From Pelobates cultripes (Eukaryota; Chordata; Amphibia; Anura; Pelobatidae): 64,000 nt of DNA. Shown here in pieces: positions 12,401 to 24,993 of the stretch (positions within the stretch are counted from its first letter, which is position 1; the number at the start of each line of letters is the position of its first letter). The stretch spans positions 318,496,535 through 318,560,534 of the forward strand of contig OW240916.1 of assembly GCA_933207985.1 (NCBI GenBank). Reading direction: 5' to 3'. The position numbers and the translations under genes are program-made. Below the pieces are notes generated by a model. That model saw only the letters and a program-made list of their open reading frames with translations. It was not told the origin of the DNA and did no database searches.

Positions 12401-13754
12401 ACCAGTATACCCAATCCACCCCCCCTCCCAAGTCAACTCCCTTATTACAGCAGATGTTCCTCACCCTATGCCCCCAGCAGAGTGTCCCCTTAGTAGATTA
12501 GATTTCCCCGCTCTGTTGTTGAGAAAGTATCTCCGATCATGTAAGTTTAATTTTTGTTTGAGGTTGATCTTTGTTGTATCATACTGGTGATAAAGAACAA
12601 GGCAAAAACAAATTAAAATTAAAATTCCTGGATTATGTTTTAAGACTCTCTAAAGCTTTTTGCTTTTGCTATGCATTGGTTTTTGTTTTGTTATTTCATC
12701 CCCAGATCTCCCAACAGCCTAAAAGTATGTATTCTACGCAAATATTCTCATATACACTCACATATAAACTCACACACTATCACACAGACTGGCACACTTA
12801 TACATATCCACCGACAGGATGGAAAACGTTGGCTTCTATTTATTTGCACAGCGCTTGTTAATTTTTTACAATTTCTTTTTAAGAATAAGAATTGTCTGGC
12901 CTGGCTTGCTGTTCATTCCCACACAGAAAACATATGTTACCCATAAACCACTGCACAGCAAAGGTTTATGGGAAACGTACAGCTGAATTTTTCCTTTCAG
13001 TTGTTTTCTTCTTAAAGGTGGGAGTCCACATTTTGGAGCGAAGGTGCAAGTGTATTTTGCTTTTTATTTTGTAAAAAAAATCAAATGTGGGAGGCATGCT
13101 CAGTGGAGCCAAGAAATTGTCTGTGCGTGTAGCATTCTTCTGGCAACTGCCCATACTAAACCAACTTACCTGTCTTTTATAGTGACCTGCTCTCTGCAAA
13201 ATAAATCATTTAACCAAGTCCCACTGCAGCAGCAGACTCCTCCCATCCCATATTCGCAACGGAATATTTAAAGTTTACTCTAAAGGGGAAAAGAATGCAT
13301 GCAAATTGTAACAAATTTACAAAGCAATAAGTTTTATATAAAGTTAATTAAAACCATAGAATTGCAATTGCAAACCTACTGTCACTCAGTATGTAATGGA
13401 AACTAAAAGGAAATTAAGCCTAGTTACAAACATGATCCTCAGGCTGCCATCTCTGAGGAATGGAAATCTACTCGAAACGCGTCAGATTGCATTCCCACAG
13501 ACATTGTACTTTTATACTTTTTATTATTTTATCTCCAGTGAGCTGTAAAGAATATTTCCGGACGACATAATCGGACGAGTACTCTGATATAGCAGAGTAC
13601 ACGGAAGTTTCCTACTTGTCCATTAGCTGATACAGAGGAGAAGTATTGACCTATCACTCTGTTGTCTCTTTACATTTGTGGCAATGAAACTCACCAGTTA
13701 TCACTAAGTTTGTGAGTCTGTTTACTTTCCTTTTATGTGGTTCATTAATATCCT
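12401..13754. other. Non-coding DNA, nothing firmly recognised
   Basis: It includes a CA-rich patch (12,740-12,800) and a CGAAACGCGTC motif at about 13,474 of a kind seen elsewhere in this window near element borders. I see no exon and no complete element. Confidence 0.45.
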
Positions 13755-14169
13755 AATGCTATAGTGTCCCTCTCCCTAGCTCTATTCAGGTGTCCGCCCA
13801 TTTGCAGTATAAATTGGAATTTTATTTCCCTAATTCTGCTCACCTCTACTCCCGCAATGTCACATGGCCTCCTCCGCCAAGTCCAATGGGGACCCAACTC
13901 TCATATGCGGCAACCTCACGCATTTAATCTTCCCCATAGGAAAGCATGGATCATTGCTTTCCTATGGGCTTCCAAGTCACATGGCAGAGTTTTACTTGGC
14001 TAGTGGAAGCACCTCTAATGGCTTTCATACAGATGGACTTAACCCTGCTATGTAAACATTGCCGTTTCTAAAAGCCATCAATGTTTTACAATGCAGGATT
14101 AAGGGGACAGGGACACCACAACCAGATCATTTCTTTCAGATGACTATAGTAACTATAGTGGTCCTTTAA
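13755..14169. mobile_element. MITE of the CTATAGTGTCC / GTGGTCCTTTAA family
   Basis: The left end, near 13,757, reads AATGCTATAGTGTCCCTCTC; the right end is AACTATAGTGGTCCTTTAAG with TTAA at 14,166-14,169. The interior palindrome ATAGGAAAGCATGG...ATTGCTTTCCTAT is shared with the copies at 20.4, 40.3 and 61.9 kb. Confidence 0.7.
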
Positions 14170-15542
14170 GGCCTGTTGATTTAACGCAGTGAGTGGGACA
14201 TTTTATTTTTCCTAAATGCTTAAAGTGCTTCATCCACGTCACTTAACCCTTTCAGAGCAAGGGGGCAAAACACATTACTTTATAATTGAAACTAAATAAA
14301 TTCTTTGGATACGACTAAGTAGATTAATTACTAGATATCAAACTGCAGTGAATTGAAAACTGAATTACACCGTTTAATCATTTCTGCAAAAACAATCGAT
14401 TTGTAAAATTCTCCAAAAACACTCCAGTCACAGCTGGTTGTTTCATCCTGAACTTCACCCATTCTATTTTCACTTCACTATAATCCATTGTTTAGTCAAA
14501 AAAAATAAAATAACCACTGAGTTCATTCCAAATAATTTGCCAACAAACTCGATTTTATTCAGCAAAATTTGCCAGAATGGTTTAATTGGATGAGATTATG
14601 TGGGGTTTAATAATTAAACTAGCAACTCTAGAGTATTAGACACAAAATTGCAAATCGTGGCTATAAATTGCCAAGCTGTAAAATAGTTATGGTGGAAGTT
14701 TTTCAGTTCCACTAATTTGGCGTAAACACTGCACGTCTGTCGTCAATATTCCATTATTTCCAATTTAGTAAATAATTCACAATATGTTGAAATACACTAA
14801 TTGTTAAGTATTATAAGAATTAAGCAAGAGGTCCGATCACAACATGATCACTTTTTTTGTTATATAATTTCAACATTATTTGCTCTGCCAGCATTCAGAT
14901 CCCAACTGCTACATTTACTGACTGTGGGCTTTATTTTGAGATATTTTGAGAAACTTTTAGCAATTTGCTTTCATCACTGGATTCGATTGCGCTGAACAAC
15001 TCTGTACTACTATAATTGTATGTGTATGTTATATTTGCAATCTATTCTATATTGGCTGCTATCATTTATGGACATTTATTTTCTGAATATTTGGCTCCTG
15101 TCAATCTTAGTTGGATTTTATTATCTGTATTGCCTGATCCTTTTTTCCCCTTAGTGTTCTCAGGAATTTAATGATGTTGCTGGAAGCTTTTTGTGATGAA
15201 GTACAAAAAGAGTTAGATGAGTGTTAATTATATCTCATACATCACTTGCCAAAACCCACATTCCCTACTCAATGTGTTTACTGTATGTACTTTTCAACTC
15301 CCTATGTTGCTGCAAATCCTCAGGCTGTGCAGCTTCTGCTATGAGTTCTCACCAATCCAGGAAGTGCAACAGCCAATCTAGTCACTTAACTTGCCACTTG
15401 CACTGTTGAGTTTGTTCAATAAACCCTTGTTCTGGGCTGGCTGAGTATGTCTGAACAATGCTGACTCGAGGAGGCTACGCATCTAGCCGGTATGTATGTG
15501 CTGTGTTTAATACTGAATACTTTGTACTCAATTCACTGAAGT
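14170..15542. other. Non-coding AT-rich DNA
   Basis: I recognise no gene or complete element. A TTCAATAAACCCTTGTTCTG segment near 15,414 contains a polyadenylation-like AATAAA but has no supporting LTR or LINE context. Confidence 0.4.
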
Positions 15543-15990
15543 GGTCGTGGTACTTGGAGTGTCCCTTTAATAATGTAAACCCACTCAGTATAACTAACTG
15601 TAATGTAACCTACATAGCTCACCTAACGGGGGTCTGTGTCTGGAGTGCAGTAAATGTGAGCATGTCCTGAGGGGAAGTTTTAACGCCCCATGTGCACGGT
15701 CGTGGTTATGGTTCCAGGAGTGCCCTCTTGATCTCCCAGTGTATTTAGGCAAACCCTTTTAGAATTATTTGACTTCTTATCCGAGGTCAGCCGGCCACCA
15801 CTCCCTGCCTCTCCTCATCCACCAACAGACCATGCAGGGCTTAGCTCAGGAGAGCAAACGCCAACTTCTACTACAGTGCAAAGCGACCCCACCTAAGAAA
15901 TCAAACAGTTCTAACATATGCCATGACTACTTACATGGGGGAGGGACAGGATAACCACTACAGCAGGTATGGAGTTAAAACTTCTCCCAG
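15543..15990. mobile_element. MITE relics
   Basis: A right end (CTTGGAGTGTCCCTTTAA, TTAA at 15,567-15,570) is followed by a segment whose borders GGGGAAGTTTTAACGCCCC (about 15,672) and GGAGTTAAAACTTCTCCC (about 15,970) are inverted to each other. The borders are approximate and the class unknown. Confidence 0.45.
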
Positions 15991-16439
15991 GAGATGCCAA
16001 CATTCTTTACATAATTCATTTTTTTACTACAGACATTCAAAATAATATAATAATAATAATAATAACCGTTTAAAACAGCCATCTGAGCGTGCTGGGAAAA
16101 GAAGAGGAGATGGTTTTGCTCATTCCCCAAAAAATCTTCTACCAGGAACCACAGCACCAATGACATTTTGTGCAGATAAATTGAAAATTTATTTCAAATC
16201 TTGGAATTTCCAGGACTAAATACTGATCAGTTGCCAATTCACTCTCATATTTAGTGGATAAGCCCTTTAGGTTTTTTGTTTGTTTTTTAATATGCAGCAT
16301 TTATTAGACTGTTTCCCTCTTATTATGAAACATGACAGGTGTGCTGCGCAATACCAGAACATATTACACCCCAGCCTGGAACTGGAAAAAAAATCTCACA
16401 CATCGATAATCAATTAATTACATTGGTTGTCAAACACAG

Positions 16440-18062
16440 CTTAGAAACATAGAAACATAGAAACATAGAATGTGACGGCAGATAAGAACCATTCGGCCCA
16501 TCTAGTCTGCCCAATTTTCTAAATACTTTCATTAGTCCCTAGCCTTATCTTATAGTTAGGATAGCCTTATGCCTATCCCATGCATGCTTAAACTCCTTAC
16601 TGTGTTAACCTCTACCACTTCAGCTGGAAGGCTATTCCATGCATCCACTACCCTCTCAGTAAAGTAATACTTCCTGATATTATTTTAAACCTTTGTCCCT
16701 CTAATTTAAGACTATGTCCTCTTGTTGTGGTAGTTTTTCTTCTTTTAAATATAGTCTCCTCCTTTACTGTGTTGATTCCTTTTATATATTTAAATGTTTC
16801 TATCATATCCCCCCTGTCTCGTCTTTCCTCCAAGCTATACATGTTAAGATCCTTTAACCTTTCCTGGTAAGTTTTATCCCGTAATCCATGAACCAGTTTA
16901 GTAGCCCTTCTCTGAACCCTCTCTAAGGTATCAATATCCTTCTAAAGATACAGTTTCCAGTACTGTGTACAATACTCCAAGTGAGGTCTTACCAGTGTTC
17001 TGTACAATGGCATGAGCACTTCCTTCTTTCTACTGCTAATACCTCTCCCTATACAACCAAGCATTCTGCTAGCATTTCCTGCTGCTCTATTACATTGTCT
17101 GCCTACCTTTAAGTCATCAGAAATAATCACCCCTAAATCCCTTTCCTCAGATGTTGAGGTTAGGACTCTATCAAATATTTTGTACTCTGCCCTTGGGTTT
17201 TTACATCCAAGGTGCATTATCTTGCACTTATCCACATTAAATGTCAGTTGCCACAATTCTGACCATTTTTCTAGTTTACCTAAATCATTTGCCATTTGGC
17301 TTATCCTCCTGGAACATCAACCCTGTTACATATCTTAGTATCATCAGCAAAAAGACATACCTTACCAGCAAGATCTTCTGCAATATCACTAATAAAAATA
17401 TTAAAGAGAATGGGTCCAAGTACAGATCCCTGAGGTACCCCACTGGTGACAAGTCCAAGCTTCGAATATATTCCATTAACTACAACCCTCTGTTGCCTGT
17501 CACTCAGCCACTGCCTTACCCATTCTACAATATTGGAATCCAAACTTAAAGATTGCAGTTTATTGATAAGCCTTTTGTGTGCAACAGTGTCAAAAGCCTT
17601 ACTGAAATCTAGGTAAGCAATGTCTACTGCACCACCCTGGTCTATTATTTTAGTTACCTTATCAAAAAAAATCAATAAGATTAGTTTGGCATGATCTCCT
17701 GGAAGTAAACCCATGTTGCCCCTGGATCTCTTGAAATCCATGTGTTTTTACGTTCGTATCAATCCTATCCTTTAACATGGTTTCCACTGTCTTTCCCCAC
17801 TACTGAAGTAAGGCTTACTGGCCTATAGTTGCCCTACTCCCTCCCTACACCTTCTTGTAAATGGGCACACATTCGCTAATCTCCAATCTTCTGGGACTAC
17901 TCCCTGTTAACAACAATGATTGGTTAAATAAATCTGTTAATGGTTTTGCTAGTACACCACTAAGCTCTTTTAATAGCTTTGGGTGTATTCCATCAGGTCC
18001 CATTGACTTATTTGTCAATGCTAAAAAGAACTGGCAGAACTAATTATATTAGGATATGCCCG
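16440..18062 (-). mobile_element. CR1-like LINE, 5'-truncated, degenerate
   Basis: Minus-strand frames carry, in order, MGPDGIHPKLLKELSGVLAK (about 17,950-18,005), [46 protein letters not shown] (17,340-17,351), CKIMHLGCKNP, LYRTLVRPHLEYC and YSLEERRDRGDMIETFKYIK. These are the RT core, the thumb and the C-terminal part of CR1-type ORF2. The 3' terminus ends in repeats of the 8-bp unit ATGTTTCT (16,441-16,470), like the short tandem tail of CR1 elements. Frameshifts and the missing endonuclease make it a dead copy. CR1 against a close relative (Rex1) cannot be settled by eye. Confidence 0.88.
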
Positions 18063-18651
18063 ACGGGCTAATAATTAATTACAATTCCTATACATGTACA
18101 AATACATTGTCTCATAGCAGGCCATTCAATTCTGTTGGCACATACGTTAAGCGTAAAGGGGCACTGGGGCTGGAAGTGACATGAATTTAAAAAAGTAAAT
18201 AAATATAAACATTATATGAAAAGGATTATACAAAAAACAAAGATGCTCACCTCAAAAGTTCTGGCAGATGAGGCAATAGTCATACTACGGTTACAATGTA
18301 TCGGGGTCCTGAATGTACAGTGTAGGTGCTGATCACATGACCAAGCATGCGCACAACTACAGCTTAGACTCTCTCACTGGTTAGAGTAGGCAGAGAGCTG
18401 AATAGCAATTCCCACACAGCAAGCACATTGGTTTACAAATATTTGTGTGAGCAGAGGTGGGTGTTTAGCTTCTTACTCTGAAGTCTTGGAGAAAAGGCTG
18501 GCTTATCATTGTTTGATTTTTTTGATAATTCGCTGTAGTTCTATAAACCTGAAATATGGACACAATGACCATAAGTTGGCATGGTGCTTGGACTGCCCCT
18601 TTAAACGGGCATATCCTAATATAATTAGTTCTGCCAGTTCTTTTTAGCATT
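18017..18651. repeat. 46-bp perfect inverted repeat flanking a MITE
   Basis: Positions 18,017-18,062 (AATGCTAAAAAGAACTGGCA...GGATATGCCCG) reappear exactly reverse-complemented at 18,606-18,651. The left copy is the truncated edge of the CR1-like LINE. The right copy directly abuts the TTAA end of the intervening MITE. Confidence 0.93.
18150..18604. mobile_element. TTAA MITE between inverted LINE fragments
   Basis: The ends are TAAAGGGGCACTGGGGCTGG (left) and, on minus, TTTAAAGGGGCAGTCCAAGC, with TTAA at 18,147-18,150 and 18,601-18,604. It has no coding capacity. Confidence 0.65.
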
Positions 18652-19150
18652 GGTCACATCATTCTTTTCAGTTGACAGAGTGTAACATTCAACATATGTC
18701 TTTATCATTTCCAAATGTTATAAAATGATATAAAGAGGTAATAAAACCTCTGTTTGTTTTTCTGCCTTTGCTGCCGTCTTTCTATTTGAGCGTGGCATGG
18801 GAACAGCAAGTTAATGACCTGCTAAACTTTACAATTCGCTTTAGCTTTGTTTATAGGATTGAAAGTAAACCTGGCGAGAGCTTCTCTGGACGCTTTTAAT
18901 GAGACCTTCGATGTCAGTCTCCGTTGATAAAAACTCTATACCACTTTAAAAACTGGGGAACATGTTGTTTCCCCAGATATGGGTAAGGCAGTTTGTGTAA
19001 GAATGGAGACAATTTCTGGTAAGTGTTTTGTCCATTGGTGGATAAGATTTACCAAGGAGGCAAAGCAATACAAGTTTTAACAATACTCGTCGTATTGCTA
19101 ATGCAGAATTTATAGGTTTTATGTTGTGCAAAGCTTAAGAAAAAAACAAC
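18652..19150. other. Non-coding DNA
   Basis: I see no gene or repeat structure. Confidence 0.4.
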
Positions 19151-19151
19151 A

Positions 19152-20010
19152 CATCTGTGATCTGGGTACCTCCGCCAAGGACCGCTTCCTAGCTGGAACA
19201 GGGGACAAACCTCAGTACTCTAGCCCTCAGTCACCGTGGCTTGACTGGGGTCCTGGAACCGCTCCCTCCTGGAGCCGAATGGGGAATTCTCTCTAGACAC
19301 CCCCAGGCACTGGACGAGACTCAGTCTTTCCCCCGCTTGAATCCTCCACACTGGAACAGTGATTCATGATTAGCCCTTTCCCCTCCCAGTAACCAGACGA
19401 CACATAGTTCTGGGAGTACAAGCTGGAATACCTTTTATTGGCAGCTACAACTGGCCTTATATGCAGGTCCCCATGCAAGGGGCACCCCCTCCCCCCCCGA
19501 CCTGAGATTAGACATACACAGTAAAAACATACACACAATTACATTGGCTCTCAGGTCCAGGACACTCCCATACAAAACAAGATAATCCACCCCCCCATGA
19601 GCCTGGGAGATAATTGAGTCAAGCACTGTATTAAACTCTATTATCTCCAAGCACAAAAAACACACATTTCCCAAACACCCCGAAAGTACCTTAAAAATAC
19701 ATAAAACCCCACAAAAGTTCCATCCCCTGATAGCCCCGATCTGGGTGACCAACATATTCCCAAATCACCCAGATCAGTTCATGGGTTCAGGTATTTACTG
19801 GAAGTCATCATTTGACTGACCGCACACATGGTCCCCTAGCCGAAAATAGTTCCATAAGAATCGCGGCTAAGTGCCACTGGGGACCGACCGGGATCCACGA
19901 AGTCTTCATGCATACATATTGCACCAAGCCTGTGTGGGTGCGTGGGGTGTGTACCATCCGAAAGCACTCCCAATGTATCAACATAGAAATTAAAGACTGG
20001 GCTTAGGTAA
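19152..20010 (-). mobile_element. Probable solo LTR of the same broad family as 39.6 and 47.4 kb
   Basis: It shares GGGTACCTCCGCC, the central GGGAGATAATTGAGTCAAGC...TTATCTCCA and GATCTGGGTGACCAA blocks with the LTRs at 39,637 and 49,760. CCTTTTATTGGC gives a minus-strand AATAAAAGG. The start TGTGATCTGGG is plausible, but the right border and target duplication were not found. Confidence 0.5.
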
Positions 20011-20400
20011 ACTCAGTCCACTAGTACACAATATGTCTTTATGCATGGCCTGCCATAAGTATTTTAATCCTTCAGTCACAGTAACAGAGCTTCTGTCTCC
20101 CGTTTACTAAAGGCATCATGTGACATGAACACATCCAAAGTGTCCTGGATCATAATGGACCGTGTTGGTCTTTCCCCCATCCCAGTTTTTTTTTTTTTCT
20201 GGTATCCAGCTTCTCCTGTGTGAAAACCTCATTAAATGAGAATCTTCAGAAGGCAGTGCAAGTTCCCTTGCAATCTCACATCAGCAATTCAACCCATGCG
20301 CATCGATTGGCCCTCTGCCCGTCTCAGACACATGCACTCCACACTCCCATTTAAAATCTCCCATAGATTATGATGTTGGCTTATTTATATATTACTACTA

Positions 20401-20876
20401 TTAAAGGACCACTCTAGTGCCAGGAAAACATACTCGTTTTCCTGACACTATAGTGCCCTGAGGGTGCCCCCACTCTCAGGGTCCCCCTCCCGCCCGGCTC
20501 TGTGGAGAGGAAAGGGGTAAAAACGTACCTTTTTCCAGCGCTGGGCGGGGAGCTCTCCTCCTCCAATCCCCCTCCGTTCCTCCCATTCGGCTGAATGCGC
20601 ACGCGCGGCAAGAGCTGCGCGCGCATTCAGCCGGTCGCATAGGAAAGCATTTACAATGCTTTCCTATGGACGCTTGCGTGCTCTCACTGTGATTTTCACA
20701 GTGAGACTCACGCAAGCGCCTCTAGCGGCTGTCAATGAGACAGCCGCTAGAGGAATTGGAGGAAGGATGACCCATTTGTAAACATAGAGGTTTCTCTGAA
20801 ACTGCTATGTTTATAAAAAAATGGGTTAATCCTAGCTGGACCTGGCACCCAGACCACTACATTAAGCTGCCTTTAA
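20401..20876. mobile_element. TTAA foldback MITE (GGACCACT family), complete
   Basis: It is bounded by TTAA at 20,401-20,404 and 20,873-20,876. It carries the family hairpins: TCACTGTGATTTTCACAGTGA, GCATAGGAAAGC...GCTTTCCTATGG and CTCTAGCGGCTGTC...GACAGCCGCTAGAGG. It lies in the opposite orientation to the copy at 40,323-40,767. It has no coding capacity and was mobilised in trans. Confidence 0.88.
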
Positions 20877-21887
20877 CATGTCCTTCTTTAGTTTAATCTT
20901 CATAAAAGTCTGTGCGTTTAGCACTATAAAAAGTGCATAATTCTATGTTTGGTCAATTACGCTTATGATAGCCTTAAAATCGTTTAATCAGCTTTTTAAA
21001 ACCCATTTTCACACCCTTTTGATCTGCACATGTCATAGATAAGCTATGAGAGAAATGAATAATCCTTTTATCCTCCGTTATATGAAAAAGTATCATATGA
21101 TTACAGTTCTCTTCACAACTTTTACTTGAGCAGACAGGGATGGAATTCATGCCATGATGTTTTTTAACCTCCGAGCAATATGTGATTATGTCAAGTAAAT
21201 TTGTGGCAGATGACAAACCTCAAAATAGTTAATTGCCTCACGTGTAATTGTCTTTATATAAGTACAATGCATGGCTTGTGTATTACTGCGTTGGATTCTT
21301 CTTGTAGAGCGAGTGCTGTTTATAAAAAGTAAAAAAAGAGAGGTCACATATGGGTTTAAAGGATCACTCGGAACATATAGAACTATTAGGTTAACGATAA
21401 ACACGTTAAAAATAAAAAAAAATCACTACAAATTCTTGCAAAGTAAAAACCAAATCGCAAAATGTAGGTAGAAATGTGATTTTTTTTAAAAAAATTTTTT
21501 TTATATAGTCACTGTTCGGCTATTTTAGCAAGTTGGATTTCAGTTTGTTAAAATGTGTCGTTTAGTAAATAAACCGCAATGTCTAGCTGACGTGTTATCA
21601 ATGGAGTGCTCTTATTTCATCTTTGCCTAAGAGGAGCAATTTAAGACGCACTATAATATGATTTTGTAATGGGAAGCTGGGGATAAGTGTTAAAGATTAG
21701 CAATCTGTGTGACAGTATCTGTTGTTAGAGAATGGAATGCGCAGTGCTGGAGAATTACTTCTATAATGGTTCCTATAGATACGGGATGCATCCTCTGTTA
21801 AACTGCTCTGATTATCTGCCACAGTGACGGAACATTCCCAATAAACATAGCATGGATCTTAAATTGCTACATTATACTGATGTGCAG
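20877..21887. other. Non-coding AT-rich DNA
   Basis: I see no gene; short A/T runs near 21,480-21,510 only. Confidence 0.4.
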
Positions 21888-22015
21888 GGCTGCCATCAGA
21901 AATTTTGGGGCCCCTGACACAGCTCAAGGTCTGGGTCCCCTGGTTCCTGCACCTGAGTCCGCCCAAAGTGCTACCCCCCCTGAGTCTGTCCACAGGGATG
22001 CAGTGTCTGTACTAA

Positions 22016-23560
22016 TTCTGGTGTGTGTATAGTGGATGTAGAATGTGTGTAGTGGATGCAGAGTTCGTGTGTTAAGTGGATGCAGTGTGTGTTTAACGGA
22101 TGCAGTGTGTATAGTGGATGCAGAGTGTACATTTGTGTAATGTATGAGATGTATATTAGATGCAGAGTGTGTGTGTAGTGGATGTAGTGTGTGTTTATAG
22201 TGAATGCAGAGTGTGTATGTGTGTTTGTGTAGTGGATGTAGTGTTTGTGAGTATTAAATGTGATGTGTATAGTGAATGCAGAGTGTGTGTTTGTGTAGTG
22301 GATGTAGTGTTTAGTGAATACAGTGTGTGGATGCAGAGTGTGTCTTTGTGTAGTCGATGTAGTGTGTGTATAGTGACTGCAGACTGTGTGTTTGTGTAGT
22401 GGATGTAGTGTGTGTAGTGACTACAAGGTTTGTTTGTGTGTGTGTTTGTGTAGGTACTGCAGAGTATGTGTTTGTGTTAGGAAGTAGTGTGTGTAGTGAC
22501 TGCAGAGTGTGTGTTTGTGTAAGGATGTAGTGTGTGTAGTGACTGCAGAGTGTGTGTTTGTGTAAGGATGTAGTGTGTGTAGTGACTGCAGAGTGTGTGT
22601 GTGTTTGTGTAGTGACTCCAGAGTGTATGTTTCTGTAAGGATGTAGTGTGTGTAAATTTTAGTGAATATTGTGTGTATGTTAGTGTATAGTTTGTATAAA
22701 TGTTAGTGAATAGTGTGTGTGTAAATGTTAGTGAATAGTGTGTGTGTAAATGTTAGTGTACAGTGTGTGTAAATGTTAGTGTACAGTGTGTATAAATGTT
22801 AGTGAATAGTGTGTGTAAATGTTAGTGTATAGTGTGTGTGTAAATGTTAGTGAATAGTGTGTGTAAATGTTAGTGTGTAGTGTGTGTGTAAATGTTAGTG
22901 TATAGTGTGTGTAAATGTTAGTGAATAGTGTGTGTAAATGTTAGTGTATAGTGTGTGTGTAAATGTTAGTGAATAGTGTGTGTGTAAATGTTAGTGTATA
23001 GTGTGTGTAAATGTTAGTGTATAGTGTGTGTGTAAATGTTAGTGAATAGTGTGTGTAAATGTTAGTGTATAGTGTGTGTAAATGTTAGTGAATAGTGTGT
23101 GTAAATGTTAGTGTATAGTGTGTGTGTAAATGTTAGTGAATAGTGTGTGTGTAAATGTTAGTGTATAGTGTGTGTAAATGTTAGTGTATAGTGTGTGTGT
23201 AAATGTTAGTGTATAGTGTGTGTGTAAATGTTAGTGAATAGTGTGTGTGTAAATGTTAGTGTATAGTGTGTGTAAATGTTAGTGTATAGTGTGTATAAAT
23301 GTTAGTGAATAGTGTGTGTGTAAATGTTAGTGAATAGTGTGTGTGTGTAAATGTTAGTGTATAGTGTGTGTGTAAATGTTAGTGAATAGTGTGTGTAAAT
23401 GTTAGTGTATAGTGTGTATAAATGTTAGTGAATAGTGTGTGTGTAAATGTTAGTGTATAGTGTGTGTAAATGTTAGTGTATAGTGTGTATAAATGTTAGT
23501 GAATAGTGTGTGTGTAAATGTTCGTGTATAATGTGTAAATGTTAGTGAATAGTGTGTGTA
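22016..23560. repeat. Two-zone minisatellite (GTAGTGGATGCAGAGTGTGTG then GTAAATGTTAGTGTATAGTG)
   Basis: From 22,016 to about 22,650 the units are built from GTGTAGTGGATGYAGWGTGTG. From about 22,650 to 23,560 a tighter unit of 20-24 bp, TGTAAATGTTAGTGTATAGTG alternating with ...GTGAATAGTG, is repeated about 38 times. The alternation of TGTATAG and TGAATAG forms is a higher-order pattern. Confidence 0.93.
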
Positions 23561-23847
23561 AATGTATGGGGCTGCAAAATGTGGTGGGAAAAGCCTACAG
23601 TTTTTTTTTCCATCCATTAATTGTATTGTTTTATTCCCCCCTCCCTGTATCTCACCTGTGGCCATAGAGAGGGGAGATCACATTGGCTGGAGCCCTGGAG
23701 CCGGAGGCCCTGAGGAATGGTGCAGCCCCCGCTACCTGTATACTGCAGGTAGCATTGCTTGCGAGACTTCGACAGAGCAGAGCATCTGGGCAGTATATTT
23801 CAAGTGTGCTGGGCCCCCTGCAGAATACAGGTAGCAGGGGGCCCGCA

Positions 23848-23888
23848 GTGCACACATATATAGCGTTAATCGCTATATATGTGTGCAC
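23848..23888. repeat. 18-bp perfect palindrome, 5-bp loop
   Basis: GTGCACACATATATAGCG, loop TTAAT, then CGCTATATATGTGTGCAC. The arms are perfect. Confidence 0.95.
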
Positions 23889-23902
23889 ATAGCTAATGTG
23901 GG

Positions 23903-24053
23903 CAGTGGCGTACACACAACCCATGGGGCCCCGGTGCGAAAACTGATCCGTGGCCCCCCCCCCCACGCGCTTACTCTGCGCGGGCTGGGGCCGCAACACA
24001 TGGCGGCGGGCACCAGGTCGCAGGGCTGCGACCCCTGTGACTGCGGTATGTAC
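23903..24053. mobile_element. Fragment of the CAGTGGCGTACA hAT-type family
   Basis: It begins CAGTGGCGTACACACAACCC and runs through CGCAACACATGGCGG to GCGGTATGTAC. It matches 40,147-40,298 closely. The last bases (GCCAGTG) are not recognisable, so this copy is truncated or diverged at its right end. Confidence 0.7.
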
Positions 24054-24698
24054 ATGGCTGGATCACCGGGAAGCATCGAAGCCTGGTGGGGACCCACATA
24101 AGGGGCCATAATATTTATTGCTAAATAGTTTGTCCTATTAATGGGGAACCAGGCCAGGGTGCTCCTGGTCTCATACCTACTACAAGAGTAAAGTAGATGA
24201 TTGCCCCCGAATATATTTCCTCTTTGTTACCCTCTTTGTTACAGTAATTCCCCCACAACTGTCTGCTGGTTAATGTTTGTATGTGACGGTGGGCACTGGA
24301 CCTTTACTTGACACTAATGACAAAAACATGCATGATGCTAGTATGTCATATATTTCAAAATGAGGTCCAGTGGACCGAGGTGTTCATTGGGACTCCGCTA
24401 AGGATGAAACGTTAGCAGGAAATTCTACCATTGTCTCTTCATCCTTGTAACACCACATATAAAAATGTTTGTTACATGTAAATTCCACCCGGTCTCTGCA
24501 CTCCAGCTATCTCTGGCAAATCACCCTTTCGTAGTTTAGCTCCTGTTGTGTGTTCATTTAATTTAACACTTGGTCACTAACCATTCAGACCCTTGGCTTG
24601 TCTCCATTTATTCTGTCTTCTGGCTTTTTTACATCATTTATTCTGTTTTGCTTGTAGTCTGCTGTAGTTGTGTTTTCATTATGTTAAACACAATCATC
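24054..24698. other. Non-coding DNA
   Basis: I see no gene. A GGATGAAACGTTAGCAGG motif near 24,402 resembles sequences near other repeat borders here. Confidence 0.4.
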
Positions 24699-24993
24699 TT
24701 AAAGGAAAACTAAAGCGTTCACAAACCTGTATTCCTAACACTTTAGTGTCTCTCAACATCTGCTTACTTCTCCTCCTCCCGCGACGTCATGGAGGAGACC
24801 TTGATAGTCCAATCCAATGCTGCTCATAGAGGTGCATTGGGGACCCGATGCACATGCGCGGCAAGCACCATGCATGCATCCATGTTTCCCCATACGAAAA
24901 CATTGAATGAATGCCTTCCTATGGGGTCTTCTGTGTCACGTGACGAGTTTCACTTGAGATGAAGTGGCCTGGGTCACTTTAGTGGTTATTTAA
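24699..24993. mobile_element. TTAA MITE, short copy
   Basis: TTAA lies at 24,699-24,702 and 24,990-24,993. The ends are TTAAAGGAAAACTAAAGCGT and (minus) TTAAATAACCACTAAAGTGA. It has a GC-rich centre with ATGCGCGGCAAGC as in related copies. Confidence 0.7.

Larger units (their letters stand above)
21888..23902. mobile_element. Satellite-bearing element, borders uncertain
   Basis: The left part, CAGGGCTGCCATCAGAAATT then GACACAGCTCAAGGTCTGGG, is shared with 26,290-26,320. It is followed by about 1.5 kb of GTGT-rich tandem repeats and then GC-rich sequence with GTAGCAGGGGGCCCGC. The CAGGG start suggests another hAT-type element, but no matching right end or 8-bp duplication was found. Confidence 0.5.

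Noticed and set aside
16440..18062. Functional LINE reverse transcriptase
   Set aside because: Frames are interrupted and the endonuclease part is missing.
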